Below are positions 20,801 through 28,258 of a stretch of 48,955 nt of DNA, piece by piece (positions within the stretch are counted from its first letter, which is position 1; each line of letters opens with the position of its first letter). Position numbers and translations under genes: made by a program. Source of the stretch: an uncultured Bacteroidales bacterium (GTDB taxonomy: Bacteria; Bacteroidota; Bacteroidia; Bacteroidales; P3); NCBI GenBank assembly GCA_905234665.1, contig CAJOIV010000027.1:1-48955 (forward strand). Reading direction: 5' to 3'. The notes beneath the pieces were generated by a model. The model was not told the origin of the DNA, ran no database searches, and saw only the letters and a program-made list of their open reading frames with translations.

Positions 20801-21476
20801 CTGCTACCTGTCCCGCTGCATGGTCAACGGCCTTGAGGCCGGCGTGACCTACTATGCTGCCGTCCGCGCCGAGTGTAACGGTTTCGACGAGCCCGGCGAG
20901 TACTCCGACACCATCCAGTTCACCACGCCTATCTGCCCCGACGCCTCCGACCTGCATGTCGTGGAGGTCTATGGCAACTCCGCCGTCCTCGACTGGACTC
21001 CCGGTGGCAGCGAGACCTCTTGGGAAATCCTCTATGGCAACTACGGTTTCCGTCAGGAAGAGGGTATCTCCGTGATGGCCAACGAGCATCCCTTCACCCT
21101 CATCGACCTCTGGGGCAGCACTGAGTACGAAGCCTATATCCGCACCCACTGCGGTTCCAACTTCCCTGGCGAGCACTGGATCGGCCCCGTGTCCTTCACC
21201 ACACTCTACAGCGCCATCAACAGCGCCTCAGACGACAGCCGTGTACACCTGCAGCCCAACCCCACCCGCGGCGATGTGACACTCAGCCTGCCTGAAGGCA
21301 GCTCGGAGGTGCGTGTCGACGTGCTCGATGTCACCGGACGCTCCTGCATGAACCTCACCTTCACCGACGGCGCCGAAAGACACATCATCCCCACTGCGAA
21401 ACTGCCGTCAGGCACCTACTTCCTCGTCATCACCACCAGCGACATCAACACTGTCAAGAAACTCATCGTACACTAA
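14895..21476 (+). CDS. Giant fibronectin type III / anchor-repeat protein exported by T9SS
   Basis: 2193 residues. The start is the ATG that opens a signal peptide ([24 protein letters not shown]). An N-terminal MAM/anchor-like domain ([16 protein letters not shown]) is followed by many fibronectin-III modules, marked by recurring LxW, GLxPxTxYxVxV and CGxGDTSSW motifs. At least three homologous anchor modules alternate with them, each starting [12 protein letters not shown] and containing NCW, YPYI and a VVGV...TFVPVDT core (nt about 15800-16300, 17470-17950, 18220-18710). The protein ends in a type IX sorting domain ([17 protein letters not shown]...[12 protein letters not shown]...KKLIVH). 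It is most likely a cell-surface adhesin or glycan/host-binding protein. The similar modules suggest internal duplication. hisS starts nine bases after the stop, an unexpected neighbour for an adhesin. Confidence 0.88.
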   Translation: MKRTITKMFGLAAALLLPLMTQAQSVDYRCSFENDSDTIGWTRVNSSTANKWYINSAVAATGSNSMYISADYGATNTYDVSSSSVSYAYQSFWFDSGEYYISYDWRCYGESSYDYIRVFLAPSDATFQADILPNGSTSSSGFTTTVPAGWICLNGTRQLNGTSSWQNFTTTFSVSQSDTFHLVFLWASDPSAGSQPAGGIDNIRMAEILCHNTMIPTISNVTDSSFFLSWVDTSDAYQWYVEIDSAGQSQGTGMMIVTSDTSYLFTDLTPNTTYHLHLATDCNGDTSIWMHLTVKTNCTGLTLLPLTENFEAYNSGGVNNTSFIDCWGHVNNYSSYTFGYPYITNSTTASHNGGSKGLYWYSYGDAGPYKGVILPAVDNTIYPIDTLQVSFWAKSTSASYRPVFVVGVIPNANDISTFVPVQTVTITSGTEWTHVTVPFTSYTGPQGRIAVLAPVSSSTWYAYTDEFVVEPVPACPSIDDVTVETVGSGSAFLSWTAIGSDNVIASYTVSYDTLGATSFDNTETVTSSTIMLTGLEANTDYKVRVQATCNNDSTGMWAETTFHTRTLPCLVADTTGTDTVSLYTGTSTATGVFINSSWGNTFSEAIYTAAELTAAGLSAGNITGIRLGYSATSSYNKELTIYMANTSLSSLTSTASMVNPSTMTRVLNPVVRPSGSPSGWVYYTFDTPFVWDGTSNIIMATFYNQSGSSQSSTGHYSYCTSTGRTGSAIYKYKDSNPFTLSDCMSTGNSGSASSYVPSISWIKFACAVESPCAAPMVRLTRVELDTVSLVWGPGHEETSWNIYYQADGDSAWTVISNVTDMYYDFTGLQPMTHYTVHVAPECGGDSLFSVVEFTTPCVPVTTLPFTEDFENFTASSTYGSPITNCWNRIGTYTYSGYPYISTSYAHSGIRSLYFYGGGSYIASLVLPYIDFPADSLQISFAAYKTSANYNIMVGVMTDPNDFATFVPVDTISPVDINSWEMFEVPLNAYTGNGHHIALACAGASTSYMYIDDITVEYIPTCPRPRDIVVHNINTNTADVRWNANGTSYIVEYGPYGFNHGDGTEITVLDDSTTLYGLLHSTRYQVYIKSVCGSGDTSSWSFATNFNSACGIIDTLPFREEFTDWGIGTSARPNCWSMGGYSSYPYILNLSTRDSVYRALNMYTYGANQVYASMLPLDSIQLPISNVQVVFTAVGNSSSSYSRTLVVGVCSQQGNMSTFSPVDTVRLSDIVNTYEVSFDTVTTGAKYVTFVSLTERGLYGNYAYLIDVQLEAIPPCQTPNQVRVTNLTAISADIQWNSRSGASLWQIEYGPRGFALGTGTRATIASNPYTLTGLNPSSTYDVYLRSICGVGDTSSWMRSPLRFNTLQQPASVPYFYDFENGDEWNNWQTNSNIDVNWYRDTAAGSGAQDGSGRFSIYISADTGATISTNTGAVVNAVAYRDFDFGNDPNHSYQISFRAYAGGTPPTSSGSVYDGLMLLHVNPNTPVEANSNPIHSPWGSVDTLSRFFLIHGSSYWNTYSTLIDTITGVHRFALYWFNQNISGFIGTPAAVDNFSIISFDCPRPAGVRAENVSVTSTDLTWVGPDPATFNVTIRNQGGASFSLDTIVHTNRIHVTGLSPANRYTVYVRRVCSDEESSASSVLYTFMTLICNDATLVTLETPNAVTSNYLPISTGTNYCYSQQLVMASEIAGGGEISAISFRYSGTAAMNEHTNCTISMGHTNKTAFSTDFVNPDSMTVVYVGSVRSEEGWGRIILHTPFVYNGADNLVIGIEDNSGRHSTSSYYQNFAVDQLMSPMSVCYYSDTNITVTRTGLINFTGRRHTYNERNQMLIEVCPSNPCTPPSLRTPLVRSNNVTLRWQNTAERYAVSYRPETTSSWAADQIIVTENRYTITNVTPHTNYVYRVRQYCDTTGVSNWAYGYFDSDNIPCLPPEDLRVNSVTNRRVSLAWTPAENNVSYHVHVFNTAFDQIDTCYLSRCMVNGLEAGVTYYAAVRAECNGFDEPGEYSDTIQFTTPICPDASDLHVVEVYGNSAVLDWTPGGSETSWEILYGNYGFRQEEGISVMANEHPFTLIDLWGSTEYEAYIRTHCGSNFPGEHWIGPVSFTTLYSAINSASDDSRVHLQPNPTRGDVTLSLPEGSSEVRVDVLDVTGRSCMNLTFTDGAERHIIPTAKLPSGTYFLVITTSDINTVKKLIVH

Positions 21477-21484
21477 GCAACACT

Positions 21485-22831
21485 ATGAAATGTAGCGTCC
21501 CTAAAGGCACGCGCGATTTCCTGCCTATCGAAATGGCGCGTCGCAACTATATCTTCGACACCATCCGGGGGGTGTTCCGGGCTTTCGCCTTCGAACCCAT
21601 CGAGACCCCAGCCCTCGAAAACCTCTCCACCCTCATGGGCAAATACGGCGAGGAAGGCGACAAACTGCTCTTCAAGGTGCTCAACTCGGGCAACTTCATG
21701 GAGGGTGTCGACTTCGCCGACGACTACCACCGCGTGGCCCCGCGCATCTGCGACCGCGGCCTGCGTTACGACCTCACCGTCCCCTTCGCCCGCTTCGTGG
21801 TGCAGCACCGCGACCAACTCACCTTCCCCTTCCGCCGCTACCAGCTGCAGCCCGTATGGCGCGCCGACAGGCCTCAGAAAGGCCGCTACCGCGAGTTCTA
21901 CCAGTGCGACGCCGACATGATTGGCTCGCCGTCACTCCTCAACGAGCTGGAACTCGTCCAGATGGCCGACATGGTCTTCGCCCGTCTCGGCATCCGCGTG
22001 GTGATGAAGATCAACAACCGCAAGGTGCTGGCAGGTATCGCCGAACTCATCGGCGCGCCCGACAAGATTGTCGACATCACCGTGGCCATCGACAAGCTGG
22101 ACAAAATCGGCCATGACGGCGTCATCGCCGAGCTCCGCGACCGCGGGCTCACCGACGGCCAGATAGAGGCTCTGCAGCCCGTTCTCGCCCTCAACGGGAC
22201 GGCCACAGAGAAACTCGACCAGCTGGAGAAGACCTTCGCCGCCGTCGAGGTGGGTCTGAAAGGCGTCGCCGAGCTGCGCGAACTCTTCGGCTACATCCAG
22301 AGCGTCGGCACCCAGTGCCAGGTGGAGCTGGACCTCACCCTGGCCCGCGGCCTGAACTACTACACGGGAGCCATCTTCGAGGTCAAGGCCCTCGACGTGC
22401 AGATGGGCAGCATCCTCGGTGGCGGCCGCTACGACAACCTCACAGGCATCTTCGGCATGCCCGACGTGAGCGGCGTGGGAATCTCCTTCGGCGCCGACCG
22501 CATCTACGACGTCCTCACCGAGCTCGACAAGTTCCCCGCCAACCTGGAGCAGTCGGCCCAGGTGCTCTTCATCAATTTCGGTGCCGCAAGCCTCCCCTAC
22601 ATCCTCAGTTGCGCGGCCCGCCTGCGCGCCGCAGGGGTCAGCACCCTCGTCTACCCCGACAATGCCAAGATGAAGAAGCAGATGGAGTTTGCCAACCGCA
22701 GCCATGTGCCCTTCGTGGTATTCATCGGCGAAGACGAGATGCGCGACAATACCCTTACCGTGAAGAACATGGCCGAAGGCACCCAGCAGACCACCACCCT
22801 CGACGACCTGCTCAAAACCCTCACCGTCTGA
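21485..22831 (+). CDS. hisS: Histidyl-tRNA synthetase
   Basis: 448 residues, normal length for a class II HisRS. Motif 1 lies in the PKGTRDFLP...ETPALE region. Motif 2 is [29 protein letters not shown]. The histidine-specific motifs are [15 protein letters not shown] and, near motif 3, [13 protein letters not shown]...[13 protein letters not shown]-terminal anticodon-binding domain begins near residue 355 ([16 protein letters not shown]). The cytosolic enzyme charges tRNA-His with ATP. The stop overlaps the next ATG by one base (TGATG), so it is coupled to the following envelope protein gene. Confidence 0.97.
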   Translation: MKCSVPKGTRDFLPIEMARRNYIFDTIRGVFRAFAFEPIETPALENLSTLMGKYGEEGDKLLFKVLNSGNFMEGVDFADDYHRVAPRICDRGLRYDLTVPFARFVVQHRDQLTFPFRRYQLQPVWRADRPQKGRYREFYQCDADMIGSPSLLNELELVQMADMVFARLGIRVVMKINNRKVLAGIAELIGAPDKIVDITVAIDKLDKIGHDGVIAELRDRGLTDGQIEALQPVLALNGTATEKLDQLEKTFAAVEVGLKGVAELRELFGYIQSVGTQCQVELDLTLARGLNYYTGAIFEVKALDVQMGSILGGGRYDNLTGIFGMPDVSGVGISFGADRIYDVLTELDKFPANLEQSAQVLFINFGAASLPYILSCAARLRAAGVSTLVYPDNAKMKKQMEFANRSHVPFVVFIGEDEMRDNTLTVKNMAEGTQQTTTLDDLLKTLTV

Positions 22832-23862
22832 TGCGCCGAATCCTCTTTCTGGTTCCTCTGACGGCCCTGCTCTTCCTGGGACACCCGCTGCAAGCGCAGG
22901 TGCCAGTGCAGATTGCCGACACCCTCAGCGAGGCCGGCATTGGCGTTTGGGATTCCCCCGACACGGTCGTCATCACCCGCACCGACACTCTCCTCATCAC
23001 CGACACTCTCCTCATCACCGACACCGTGATCATCCGCGTGGTCGACAGCGCCATGCTCCGCAATGTCGAGCAGCGCGAGGCCCTCATGACCGAAAAGGAA
23101 CGCTTCTACAAGGAGATATTCAACAAGTCGGGCATCGACCAGAACAAGTTAGAGGCCGAGCGCGACCGCTACAGCCGCCGCGTCGACTCCCTCCAAGCCC
23201 TTGTGCACGCCTCCGAACTAGAAAATGTGCGCAAGGACGAGGCCAACAAATACCTCGAACAGCGCGCCCGCGAGGCCGAAGCCCGTGTGGCCGACGCCAC
23301 CAACAAGAAGAAGAAGGTGCGTGCCGTGCAGGGCATCGCCATGCGCTTCTTCCGCACACCCGTCTGGGAGGTGCGCCTCCAACCGCGCACCAACGCCTTG
23401 GGCCAGTACGACGGCACCTACGACAAGACCGTGCGCAACCGCAATGCCGGCAACATCGAGTTCGACTTCGTCACCGGAGCCTCCGTCATGCTGTGGGACC
23501 TGACGCCTTACTTCAACAAGAACCACATGTCCAAGCAGATTGGCGAGACCAACCTCAAGACTCCCGAGCTGAAGAAGTTCGACCAGGACTTTGCCTATGA
23601 TGTGGGCATCTATGTAGGCTTCGGCGGCAGCAACCTCTTCAAGAACTTCTATGTGGGTCCCTCGTTCCGTTTTGTCGACTTCTTCTACTTCACCGCCGGC
23701 ATCAATATCGCGGAATACGAGGTGCTTGTATCGGGTTATTCGGACGGCGACATCATCCCTGACGCCTACGACATCGGTGCCGTCACCGCCAAAGCCTGGC
23801 TCCTCAAACCTTTCCTGGCCCTCAGCATCGACCTCGACTTCCTGTCGTATATCAAGAAGTAA
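22831..23862 (+). CDS. Exported coiled-coil / outer-membrane-like protein
   Basis: 343 residues from an ATG overlapping the hisS stop. The signal peptide is [23 protein letters not shown]. Residues about 48-66 contain the triplet TDTLLI-TDTLLI-TDTVII, encoded by a perfect 18-bp direct repeat (22984-23019). A charged coiled-coil region follows (about 75-165, many Glu/Lys/Arg). The C-terminal part (about 175-343) has alternating aromatic and Gly segments (YDVGIYVGFGGSNLFKNFYVGPSFRFVDFFYF) suggesting a beta-barrel or beta-rich outer-membrane domain. I recognise no named family. Position after hisS is probably coincidental. Confidence 0.7.
   Translation: MRRILFLVPLTALLFLGHPLQAQVPVQIADTLSEAGIGVWDSPDTVVITRTDTLLITDTLLITDTVIIRVVDSAMLRNVEQREALMTEKERFYKEIFNKSGIDQNKLEAERDRYSRRVDSLQALVHASELENVRKDEANKYLEQRAREAEARVADATNKKKKVRAVQGIAMRFFRTPVWEVRLQPRTNALGQYDGTYDKTVRNRNAGNIEFDFVTGASVMLWDLTPYFNKNHMSKQIGETNLKTPELKKFDQDFAYDVGIYVGFGGSNLFKNFYVGPSFRFVDFFYFTAGINIAEYEVLVSGYSDGDIIPDAYDIGAVTAKAWLLKPFLALSIDLDFLSYIKK
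22984..23019 (+). repeat. 18-bp direct repeat, two copies, in frame
   Basis: Two adjacent identical 18-bp units (22984-23001, 23002-23019) encode six residues each, followed by a third degenerate copy. Being a multiple of three, copy-number change would alter length without breaking the frame. Confidence 0.7.
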
Positions 23863-23909
23863 AAAAAACTAAAATCATATAGCATGTAAACCATTCAACA
23901 TAACAACCC

Positions 23910-24066
23910 ATAGCGTTTGCTATTTGTTCCGACCTGTCTGAAACGTAGGAAATTTCAATGAAGGAGGAGGACAAAAGCAAATGCTCGCCGAGTGCGGGCA
24001 TTTTGTCTTTCCTCCGAGGTAATTCCTACGACCGCAGACAGGAGACGAAAATGCTCGCCTCCTTTT
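23910..24066 (+). ncRNA. Structured RNA, copy A of a two-copy family (candidate new class)
   Basis: Order of elements: a small 5' hairpin (23910-23923), a 9-nt linker, helix P1 (23933-23940 with 24035-24042, 8 bp), an internal loop AAA / ACCG, helix P2 (23944-23951 with 24023-24030, 8 bp), a second loop with ATTTC on the 5' side and AGGTAA on the 3' side, then a long apical stem with bulges (about 23962-24015). A hairpin (24041-24047 with 24056-24062, one mismatch) followed by TTTT looks like an intrinsic terminator; its first two bases are shared with P1. Copy B at 36650-36838 has the same order with compensatory base changes. I see no good promoter for copy A, so it may be reached by read-through from upstream. 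It ends 61 bases before the HTH gene. Confidence 0.7.
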
Positions 24067-24127
24067 AGTATACAGCCGTAGGTATGGTGGAATCGGTAGC
24101 CAAACGCACAAACCACCATCCAACACA

Positions 24128-24373
24128 ATGGAAAGACACGTAGGCATTATCATTCGGGACGAACTGAGGAAACAAGGTTATACCAACAAATGGTTGGCTG
24201 ACCAAATAGGCGTGACAGTACGCCAATTACAACGATTCTTCAACGATCCCTCCATTATCAGTGCAGGGCAATTGCTTGACATCAGCATGGCATTAGGTAT
24301 TGACCTCTTCTATTCTTATTCAAAAGCACTGAACTTCCAAGAGACAGATCCTCCAAGACGTCATAATCCATGA
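24128..24373 (+). CDS. Small HTH (XRE-type) DNA-binding protein
   Basis: 81 residues. A helix-turn-helix is visible at residues about 18-45 (NKWLADQIGVTVRQLQRFFNDPSI), followed by a helix (AGQLLDISMALGIDLFYSYS) characteristic of Cro/C1-type regulators. No effector domain. It probably binds DNA as a dimer in the cytosol. It follows structured RNA copy A by 61 bases, which makes the RNA a possible leader or partner; copy B precedes an unrelated secreted-protein gene, so a specific link is doubtful. The gene is AT-richer than its flanks. Confidence 0.8.
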   Translation: MERHVGIIIRDELRKQGYTNKWLADQIGVTVRQLQRFFNDPSIISAGQLLDISMALGIDLFYSYSKALNFQETDPPRRHNP

Positions 24374-24486
24374 AAATACAGACACATACCATCTTATAAC
24401 AAACAGAAAAACAATATATTGCAAAATAAGATACGTCATAATAGTCACCCATTTTTACAAAAAGCATCATTCTTGAAAAAAAAATG

Positions 24487-24494
24487 TACTTTTG
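24487..24494 (+). promoter_or_regulatory. -7 box for the small membrane protein gene
   Basis: TACTTTTG, with transcription expected near 24501. This places the start codon at 24516 and argues against an upstream TTG start at 24492, which would lie before the transcript begins. No clear -33 TTTG. Confidence 0.6.
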
Positions 24495-24515
24495 CAAATT
24501 AATTCGAAAAACACC

Positions 24516-24920
24516 ATGAAATACAAAGATTTAAATCCTTTCAACAAAGAAGACAAAAAAACAGCCTTTAATTGGGGTGCGTTTTTATTGACACCCATTT
24601 ATTCTATAAGATGGGGAGCCTGGGGCTTTCTCTTATTATGGCTACTTTTTGTCGCCCCTATGCGGATTATCGACATTCAAGTTTTGAACAATGTGTTCTC
24701 ACACTTATTGAACATTCTTGCAACCATTGCTGTAGGGGTTTTGTCTGCCATTTATGCTCCTTTATCAGTAATCCGCTACCGGGAAGAAAAAACAGGGAAA
24801 AAAATGGCTGCTGACGAAACGGACCGTTTCTGGGAGAAACAGAACATATGGAATACTGTAGGATTCATTTTGATGGTCGTATGGCTACTGTATATCATTG
24901 TTTCTTTCTTCCAAATTTAA
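24516..24920 (+). CDS. Small membrane protein, DUF2628-like
   Basis: 134 residues. A short polar start (MKYKDLNPFNKEDKKT) is followed by AFNWGAFLLTPIYSIRWGAWGF, a motif seen in DUF2628-type bacterial membrane proteins. Three hydrophobic segments follow (about 35-53, 62-85 and 112-132). It should sit in the cytoplasmic membrane. No catalytic residues are visible and no function is known to me. The gene has its own -7 box and ends at a strong bidirectional terminator. Confidence 0.65.
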   Translation: MKYKDLNPFNKEDKKTAFNWGAFLLTPIYSIRWGAWGFLLLWLLFVAPMRIIDIQVLNNVFSHLLNILATIAVGVLSAIYAPLSVIRYREEKTGKKMAADETDRFWEKQNIWNTVGFILMVVWLLYIIVSFFQI

Positions 24921-24992
24921 CATCAGTTCATACGTCTATACGCAAGATGAATTCATGCTACAAACACCGAAAGAGTAGTTAGTTTGAACAGA

Positions 24993-25033
24993 AATAAGAA
25001 AGGGCGCCTCGGTAGAGGACGCCCTTTCTTATT
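24993..25033. terminator. Strong bidirectional terminator
   Basis: A perfect 14-bp stem (24993-25006 with 25020-25033) is extended by four more pairs around a GGTA tetraloop with one bulged base, with A/T-rich ends on both sides. It separates the membrane-protein gene (plus) from the convergent rubrerythrin gene (minus) and suits both. Confidence 0.9.
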
Positions 25034-25047
25034 GTGCTACAGGCAGA

Positions 25048-25590
25048 TTATTTGTTGAAGTAGCGGTTCAGCAGACCTTCGAGAGCTTTGCCGTGACGGG
25101 CCTCGTCGCGGGCCATCTCGTGGACGGTGTCGTGGATGGCGTCGAGGTTGAGGGCTTTGGCACGTTTGGCGAGGTCGGTCTTGCCGGCGGTGGCGCCATA
25201 CTCGGCATCGACGCGCATCTTGAGGTTCTGGGCGGTGCTGTCGGTCAGCACTTCACCGAGCAGCTCGGCGAACTTGGCGGCATGCTCGGCCTCCTCAAAG
25301 GCGGCCTTCTCCCAGTAGAGACCGATTTCGGGGTAACCCTCGCGGTGTGCCACACGGGCCATGGCCAGGTACATACCCACCTCTTTGCATTCGCCTTCAA
25401 AGTTCATGCGGAGGTCGGCCTTGATGTCCTCGGGGGCATCCTTGGCGACGCCGACGATATGCTCGGCGGCCCAGGTCTTGATGTCCTCTTTCACTTCCTG
25501 CATCTGTTTGCCGCAGATGGGGCATTTCTCGGGCATCTCTTCGCCTTCATAAACATACCCGCACACGGGGCAGATAAATTTCTTCTTCAT
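25048..25590 (-). CDS. rbr: Reverse rubrerythrin (N-terminal rubredoxin domain)
   Basis: 180 residues. The N-terminal rubredoxin-type iron site has four Cys (C7, C10, C23, C26 in CPVCGYVY...CPICG). The C-terminal diiron four-helix bundle is visible through E-rich helices: [42 protein letters not shown] and [19 protein letters not shown]. It reduces hydrogen peroxide (and possibly O2) to water using electrons from NADH via rubredoxin-type carriers, protecting an anaerobe in the cytosol. Having the rubredoxin domain at the N-terminus is the 'reverse' arrangement. Ferritin and rubredoxin genes follow upstream on the same strand, and a strong terminator lies just past its stop. Confidence 0.93.
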   Translation of the reverse strand: MKKKFICPVCGYVYEGEEMPEKCPICGKQMQEVKEDIKTWAAEHIVGVAKDAPEDIKADLRMNFEGECKEVGMYLAMARVAHREGYPEIGLYWEKAAFEEAEHAAKFAELLGEVLTDSTAQNLKMRVDAEYGATAGKTDLAKRAKALNLDAIHDTVHEMARDEARHGKALEGLLNRYFNK

Positions 25591-25613
25591 AGTGTTCTTG
25601 TTTGGTTTTGTAT

Positions 25614-25678
25614 GGGCGTACCCCCGTGTACGCCCGTATTGCTATCTTTGTTGATTGGGCGTACACGGGGGTACGCCC
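25614..25678. repeat. Perfect 22-bp inverted repeat of nested palindromes
   Basis: Arm 25614-25635 is exactly the reverse complement of arm 25657-25678, with a 21-base spacer. Each arm is itself nearly palindromic (GGGCGTAC...GTACGCCC). It lies between the ferritin and rubrerythrin genes and resembles REP/BIME-type elements. The spacer contains a TATCTTTG motif (25643-25650, plus strand) but no -33 box. Confidence 0.8.
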
Positions 25679-25697
25679 TTACAATCTTGATTCTTAA

Positions 25698-26213
25698 CTA
25701 GTCGAGCACCAGGCTGGGGGCGTTGTAGACGCGGGCGGCGAGTTCCTGGTTGAGCATGTAGAGGCTCTTGGGGTCGTTGCCGAAGAGTTCCATCTTGGTG
25801 ATCATGTCGCGGGCGTTGGTCTCCTCTTCACCCTGCTCCTTGACGAACCAGTCGAGGAACTGCATGGTGCGGAAGTCCTTCACCTTGTAGGCGGCGTCGT
25901 AGATGTTGTGGATAGAGGCAGTGACATACTCCTCGTGCTCCAATCCGGCTTTCAGCACATCCATGTCCTTCTTGAAGACCTTGTCGGGCTTGGCGATGGC
26001 GTTGAGGGTCACCTTGCAGTCGTTGTTCTGCATGTACTGATAGAACAGCATGGCGTGGTCGCGTTCTTCCTGAGCCTGGATCATATACCAGTTGGCGAAG
26101 CCGTTGAGGCCGCGGGCCTGGAAGTAGTTGTTCATGTCGAGGTACAGATAAGCGGAGTAGAGCTCCTTATTAATTTGCTCGTTGAGCAGGTCGGAAACTT
26201 TTTTGTTGAGCAT
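25698..26213 (-). CDS. ftnA: Ferritin (non-haem, bacterial type)
   Basis: 171 residues from the ATG at 26213; a longer frame exists upstream but would cover the rubredoxin gene in another frame. The four-helix ferritin fold with ferroxidase-centre residues is visible: LLNEQINKELYSAYLYLDM, ANWYMIQAQEERDHAMLFYQYM, LEHEEYVTASIHNIYDAAY and FLDWFVKEQGEEETNARDMI. The cytosolic 24-mer stores iron as Fe(III) mineral and removes Fe(II) and peroxide. It forms a likely operon with rubredoxin (19 bases upstream) and rubrerythrin. Confidence 0.95.
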   Translation of the reverse strand: MLNKKVSDLLNEQINKELYSAYLYLDMNNYFQARGLNGFANWYMIQAQEERDHAMLFYQYMQNNDCKVTLNAIAKPDKVFKKDMDVLKAGLEHEEYVTASIHNIYDAAYKVKDFRTMQFLDWFVKEQGEEETNARDMITKMELFGNDPKSLYMLNQELAARVYNAPSLVLD

Positions 26214-26232
26214 GGTATTATTGTTTAATGGT

Positions 26233-26391
26233 TTATTGTTTCTCGAAATGTGTCTTGTCGACCGAGCAGAGGGGGCAGACCCAGTCGGCGGGCAGGTCTT
26301 CAAACTTGGTGCCGGGGGCGATGCCGTTGTCAGGGTCGCCAGTTGCGGGGTCATACACATACCCACATACATTGCAAACGTACTTTTCCAT
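26233..26391 (-). CDS. rub: Rubredoxin
   Basis: 52 residues, exactly the typical size; it is short enough to be easily missed. The two iron-ligating CxxC motifs are [16 protein letters not shown] and [14 protein letters not shown], with the conserved [12 protein letters not shown] loop between them. It carries one electron at a time in the cytosol and is the expected donor to rubrerythrin and to the flavodiiron protein further downstream. It precedes ferritin by 19 bases on the same strand. Confidence 0.95.
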   Translation of the reverse strand: MEKYVCNVCGYVYDPATGDPDNGIAPGTKFEDLPADWVCPLCSVDKTHFEKQ

Positions 26392-26421
26392 GATTCTGAG
26401 GGTTTATTGGGGTTAATATTA

Positions 26422-26805
26422 TTATTGGCGTTTCGGTTGGGTAGATTCCCATTGTGTCCAATCTATTTCGTCGAGGTATTGCTGAACTCGTGTACGCAAG
26501 GCGGGAATGTCGTTGGTGATAATACTCCAAACAACACGATTATCCACCTTGTAATAGCCATGAACAATGTGATGTCGCATCCCTGCAATGTCGGACCATG
26601 GGGTGTCACCATATTTTTCTGTAAACTCACGGCTCAATTTGTATGCCGCCTCTCCTATTACCATCGTATAGTATATCAATGCACCATAGAGCAACTTGTC
26701 AGACAGAAACATCTCAAAGGATACTCCTTTGACATGATCTATCACGAAGTCTGCAGCCTCGCGAATGTGCAGCAAACGCTCTCGATCCCTAATTGGCTCT
26801 CTCAT
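26422..26805 (-). CDS. hepT: HepT-type HEPN toxin
   Basis: 127 residues from the ATG at 26805, giving a 17-base overlap with the upstream mntA stop; longer starts exist. The HEPN RNase/AMPylation motif RX4HXY is intact: Arg77, His82, Tyr84 in MRHHIVHGYY. HepT is an mRNA-cleaving toxin. In the MntA-HepT (type VII) system, MntA disarms it by attaching AMP to this Tyr. The residue set and the neighbour match that system. Co-directional with mntA upstream; rubredoxin follows 30 bases after its stop. Confidence 0.9.
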   Translation of the reverse strand: MREPIRDRERLLHIREAADFVIDHVKGVSFEMFLSDKLLYGALIYYTMVIGEAAYKLSREFTEKYGDTPWSDIAGMRHHIVHGYYKVDNRVVWSIITNDIPALRTRVQQYLDEIDWTQWESTQPKRQ

Positions 26806-27085
26806 ATACAAGCATTCTATCGTGGCTATATCCAGCTTTCGCATAGTCGGCAAGGCCATCCTCTGTCACCAAATCAACATCTCTGCCCAGCAACTGCTCC
26901 AAGTCATTCCACATACCAAAAAACTTAAATCCAACAGGCTGCGAATAATCCAAATCCACCATCAAGTCAATGTCACTATCGGAATCCTCTTCGCCACGGG
27001 CATAGGAACCGAAAAGCCAAACCTTGTTCACAGGCTTGTCCTTGAAATAAACGCTAAGCGACCGTTTTATGTCATCTCTGCCCAT
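26789..27085 (-). CDS. mntA: MntA-type minimal nucleotidyltransferase (antitoxin of HepT)
   Basis: 98 residues. The nucleotidyltransferase signature GSX10DXD is intact: Gly26-Ser27 then Asp38 and Asp40 in FGSYARGEEDSDSDIDLMVD, with a third acidic residue likely in RDVDLV. Members use ATP to adenylylate the Tyr of HepT, neutralising it. It overlaps hepT by 17 bases, the usual order being antitoxin first. A-rich sequence precedes the ATG, as usual for ribosome binding in this phylum. Confidence 0.92.
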   Translation of the reverse strand: MGRDDIKRSLSVYFKDKPVNKVWLFGSYARGEEDSDSDIDLMVDLDYSQPVGFKFFGMWNDLEQLLGRDVDLVTEDGLADYAKAGYSHDRMLVYERAN

Positions 27086-27130
27086 TATGGTACTATATCT
27101 TTTTATATGTTTAACGCCGCCCGCCGGATT

Positions 27131-27382
27131 TTATTGTGCCACACTATCATTATTTATGGACGTGTTGCTTTTTATCTCTGACAGCAATTGTTCATACACA
27201 TATCCAGGGCTTTGGTAGTAGTAGGTAGACTCTGGATTGTTCAACGCCCGGAATGTCTGTGAGCCGTACACTATATCAAAAGCCTCATGCATTGATGCTC
27301 CTGTCTTTTCCATCAGCATCCTGACCAAGTCGGAGACCGTGGCTTCCACCATATACTGATAATCCTCTTTCGTGACGGTCAT
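27131..27382 (-). CDS. Small conserved-looking protein in DUF3791/DUF3990 cluster
   Basis: 83 residues, soluble and acidic; mainly helical (MTVTKEDYQYMVEATVSDLVRMLMEKTGASMHEAFDIVYGSQTFRAL...), then a Tyr-rich segment (STYYYQSPGYVYEQLLSEI). Its ATG overlaps the stop of the DUF3990 gene (27379-27382), so the two are translated together. I have seen such small proteins accompany DUF3791 and DUF3990 genes, but I cannot name a family with certainty. It may be an antitoxin-like partner of the DUF3990 protein; inference only. Confidence 0.65.
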   Translation of the reverse strand: MTVTKEDYQYMVEATVSDLVRMLMEKTGASMHEAFDIVYGSQTFRALNNPESTYYYQSPGYVYEQLLSEIKSNTSINNDSVAQ

Positions 27383-27846
27383 ATCTTCTTGAGTTTAGCT
27401 ATTGCCGCCTCCGTACAGAAAGCATACTGGAATGTCTCACCTTGATGGTAGAGGATGTTCTTCATAAACTGCTCAAACGTCAATCGTTGGCGGCGATAGT
27501 CGCGTATCTGGAGGCCAATATAGTCATTGGCAATCGGGCCATAGACTATATCATAGTCATGATGGAAGTCTTGCTGTTCATCGCGGTTGTTATACACAAA
27601 CTCCGCCCACTCCCGGCTGTAGCGGGGAAATGTCATAACCGACAATCCTTCCAGACACTCTTCATCAAACTTGAAAGTTGTCACACAAACCTCTCCACCG
27701 AACTGGACAGTCTTTGCTTCTGCCATTTTTATAGCCTGTTCCCTATCTGCCGAAAGATAGAAAGCCCGTCCGAAGTCCTTGTATCGCTTCGATTTTGTGA
27801 GGTCAATGCTTTCGATGGCCACATTTGATCCGTGATAGAGTATCAT
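27379..27846 (-). CDS. DUF3990 family protein (ADP-ribosyltransferase-like fold)
   Basis: 155 residues. The start MILYHGSNVAIESIDL and FGRAFYLSADREQAIKMAEAK match the DUF3990 pattern, which is related to ADP-ribosyltransferases: H-G near the N-terminus, then GxAFYLS. The aromatic-rich middle (YSREWAEFVYNNR) and QIRDYRRQRLTFEQFMKNILYHQGETFQYAFCT are consistent. If active it would transfer ADP-ribose from NAD to an unknown target, as several toxins do. It overlaps the genes on both sides by four bases (27379-27382 and 27843-27846), forming a tight three-gene unit. Confidence 0.75.
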   Translation of the reverse strand: MILYHGSNVAIESIDLTKSKRYKDFGRAFYLSADREQAIKMAEAKTVQFGGEVCVTTFKFDEECLEGLSVMTFPRYSREWAEFVYNNRDEQQDFHHDYDIVYGPIANDYIGLQIRDYRRQRLTFEQFMKNILYHQGETFQYAFCTEAAIAKLKKI

Positions 27847-28076
27847 ACCAATGCACCTCCTTTCCTGCGACAGAACGCTGCCATGCCATCCACCATATCG
27901 CGGAACGAAAGGGTATGCAGAATGTCATAGTTGGCCTCGAACATCTCCACGCCGCCATATTGATTGATATACCGGTAGGCTTCGTCCCCCGACAGGTGAA
28001 ACCTCTCGGCGAACTCGCTTATCAGTGCCACCAGAAAGTCAATCTTATGTATGGTCTGTTCGGGCATATTCTTCAA
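27843..28076 (-). CDS. DUF3791 family protein
   Basis: 77 residues. The whole protein matches the DUF3791 pattern: FLVALISEFAERFHLSGDEAYRYINQYGGVEMFEANYDILHTLSFRDMVDGMAAFCRRKGG. These small helical proteins are commonly encoded beside DUF3990 genes and may be the cognate partner or antitoxin; function is not established. It is the first gene of the three-gene unit (four-base overlap with the next). Confidence 0.8.
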   Translation of the reverse strand: MKNMPEQTIHKIDFLVALISEFAERFHLSGDEAYRYINQYGGVEMFEANYDILHTLSFRDMVDGMAAFCRRKGGALV

Positions 28077-28212
28077 TTTTCAATGGATATAACGTGTCCT
28101 TGTCGTTTTTATTGCACGACGGTATGATTTTTCTTTTTCTGTAGATTCAACTACGAAGATCAATACTATACTTGGCCATAGTGAGGTCTTTGGATTCAGA
28201 CAAAACAAAAAA

Positions 28213-28232
28213 GAGTCCCATAATCGAGACTC
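28213..28232 (-). terminator. Terminator of the 28259-29134 lipoprotein gene
   Basis: On the minus strand a short stem (GAGTC with GACTC, 28213-28217 and 28228-28232) is followed by a run of six T. It lies 26 bases after the lipoprotein stop. The rest of the 28077-28258 gap holds nothing I recognise. Confidence 0.6.
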
Positions 28233-28258
28233 CTTTATTGGGGTGGTGTTTTTGCGGC

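Noticed and set aside
24081..24115. tRNA-Leu gene
   Set aside because: Only the D-arm region resembles a tRNA; anticodon arm, T-arm and acceptor pairing are absent. Kept only as a finding about the RNA element.
25643..25650. TATCTTTG in the spacer of the 25614-25678 inverted repeat
   Set aside because: There is no -33 box at the right spacing and it would transcribe against the ferritin gene. Treated as chance within an AT-rich spacer.
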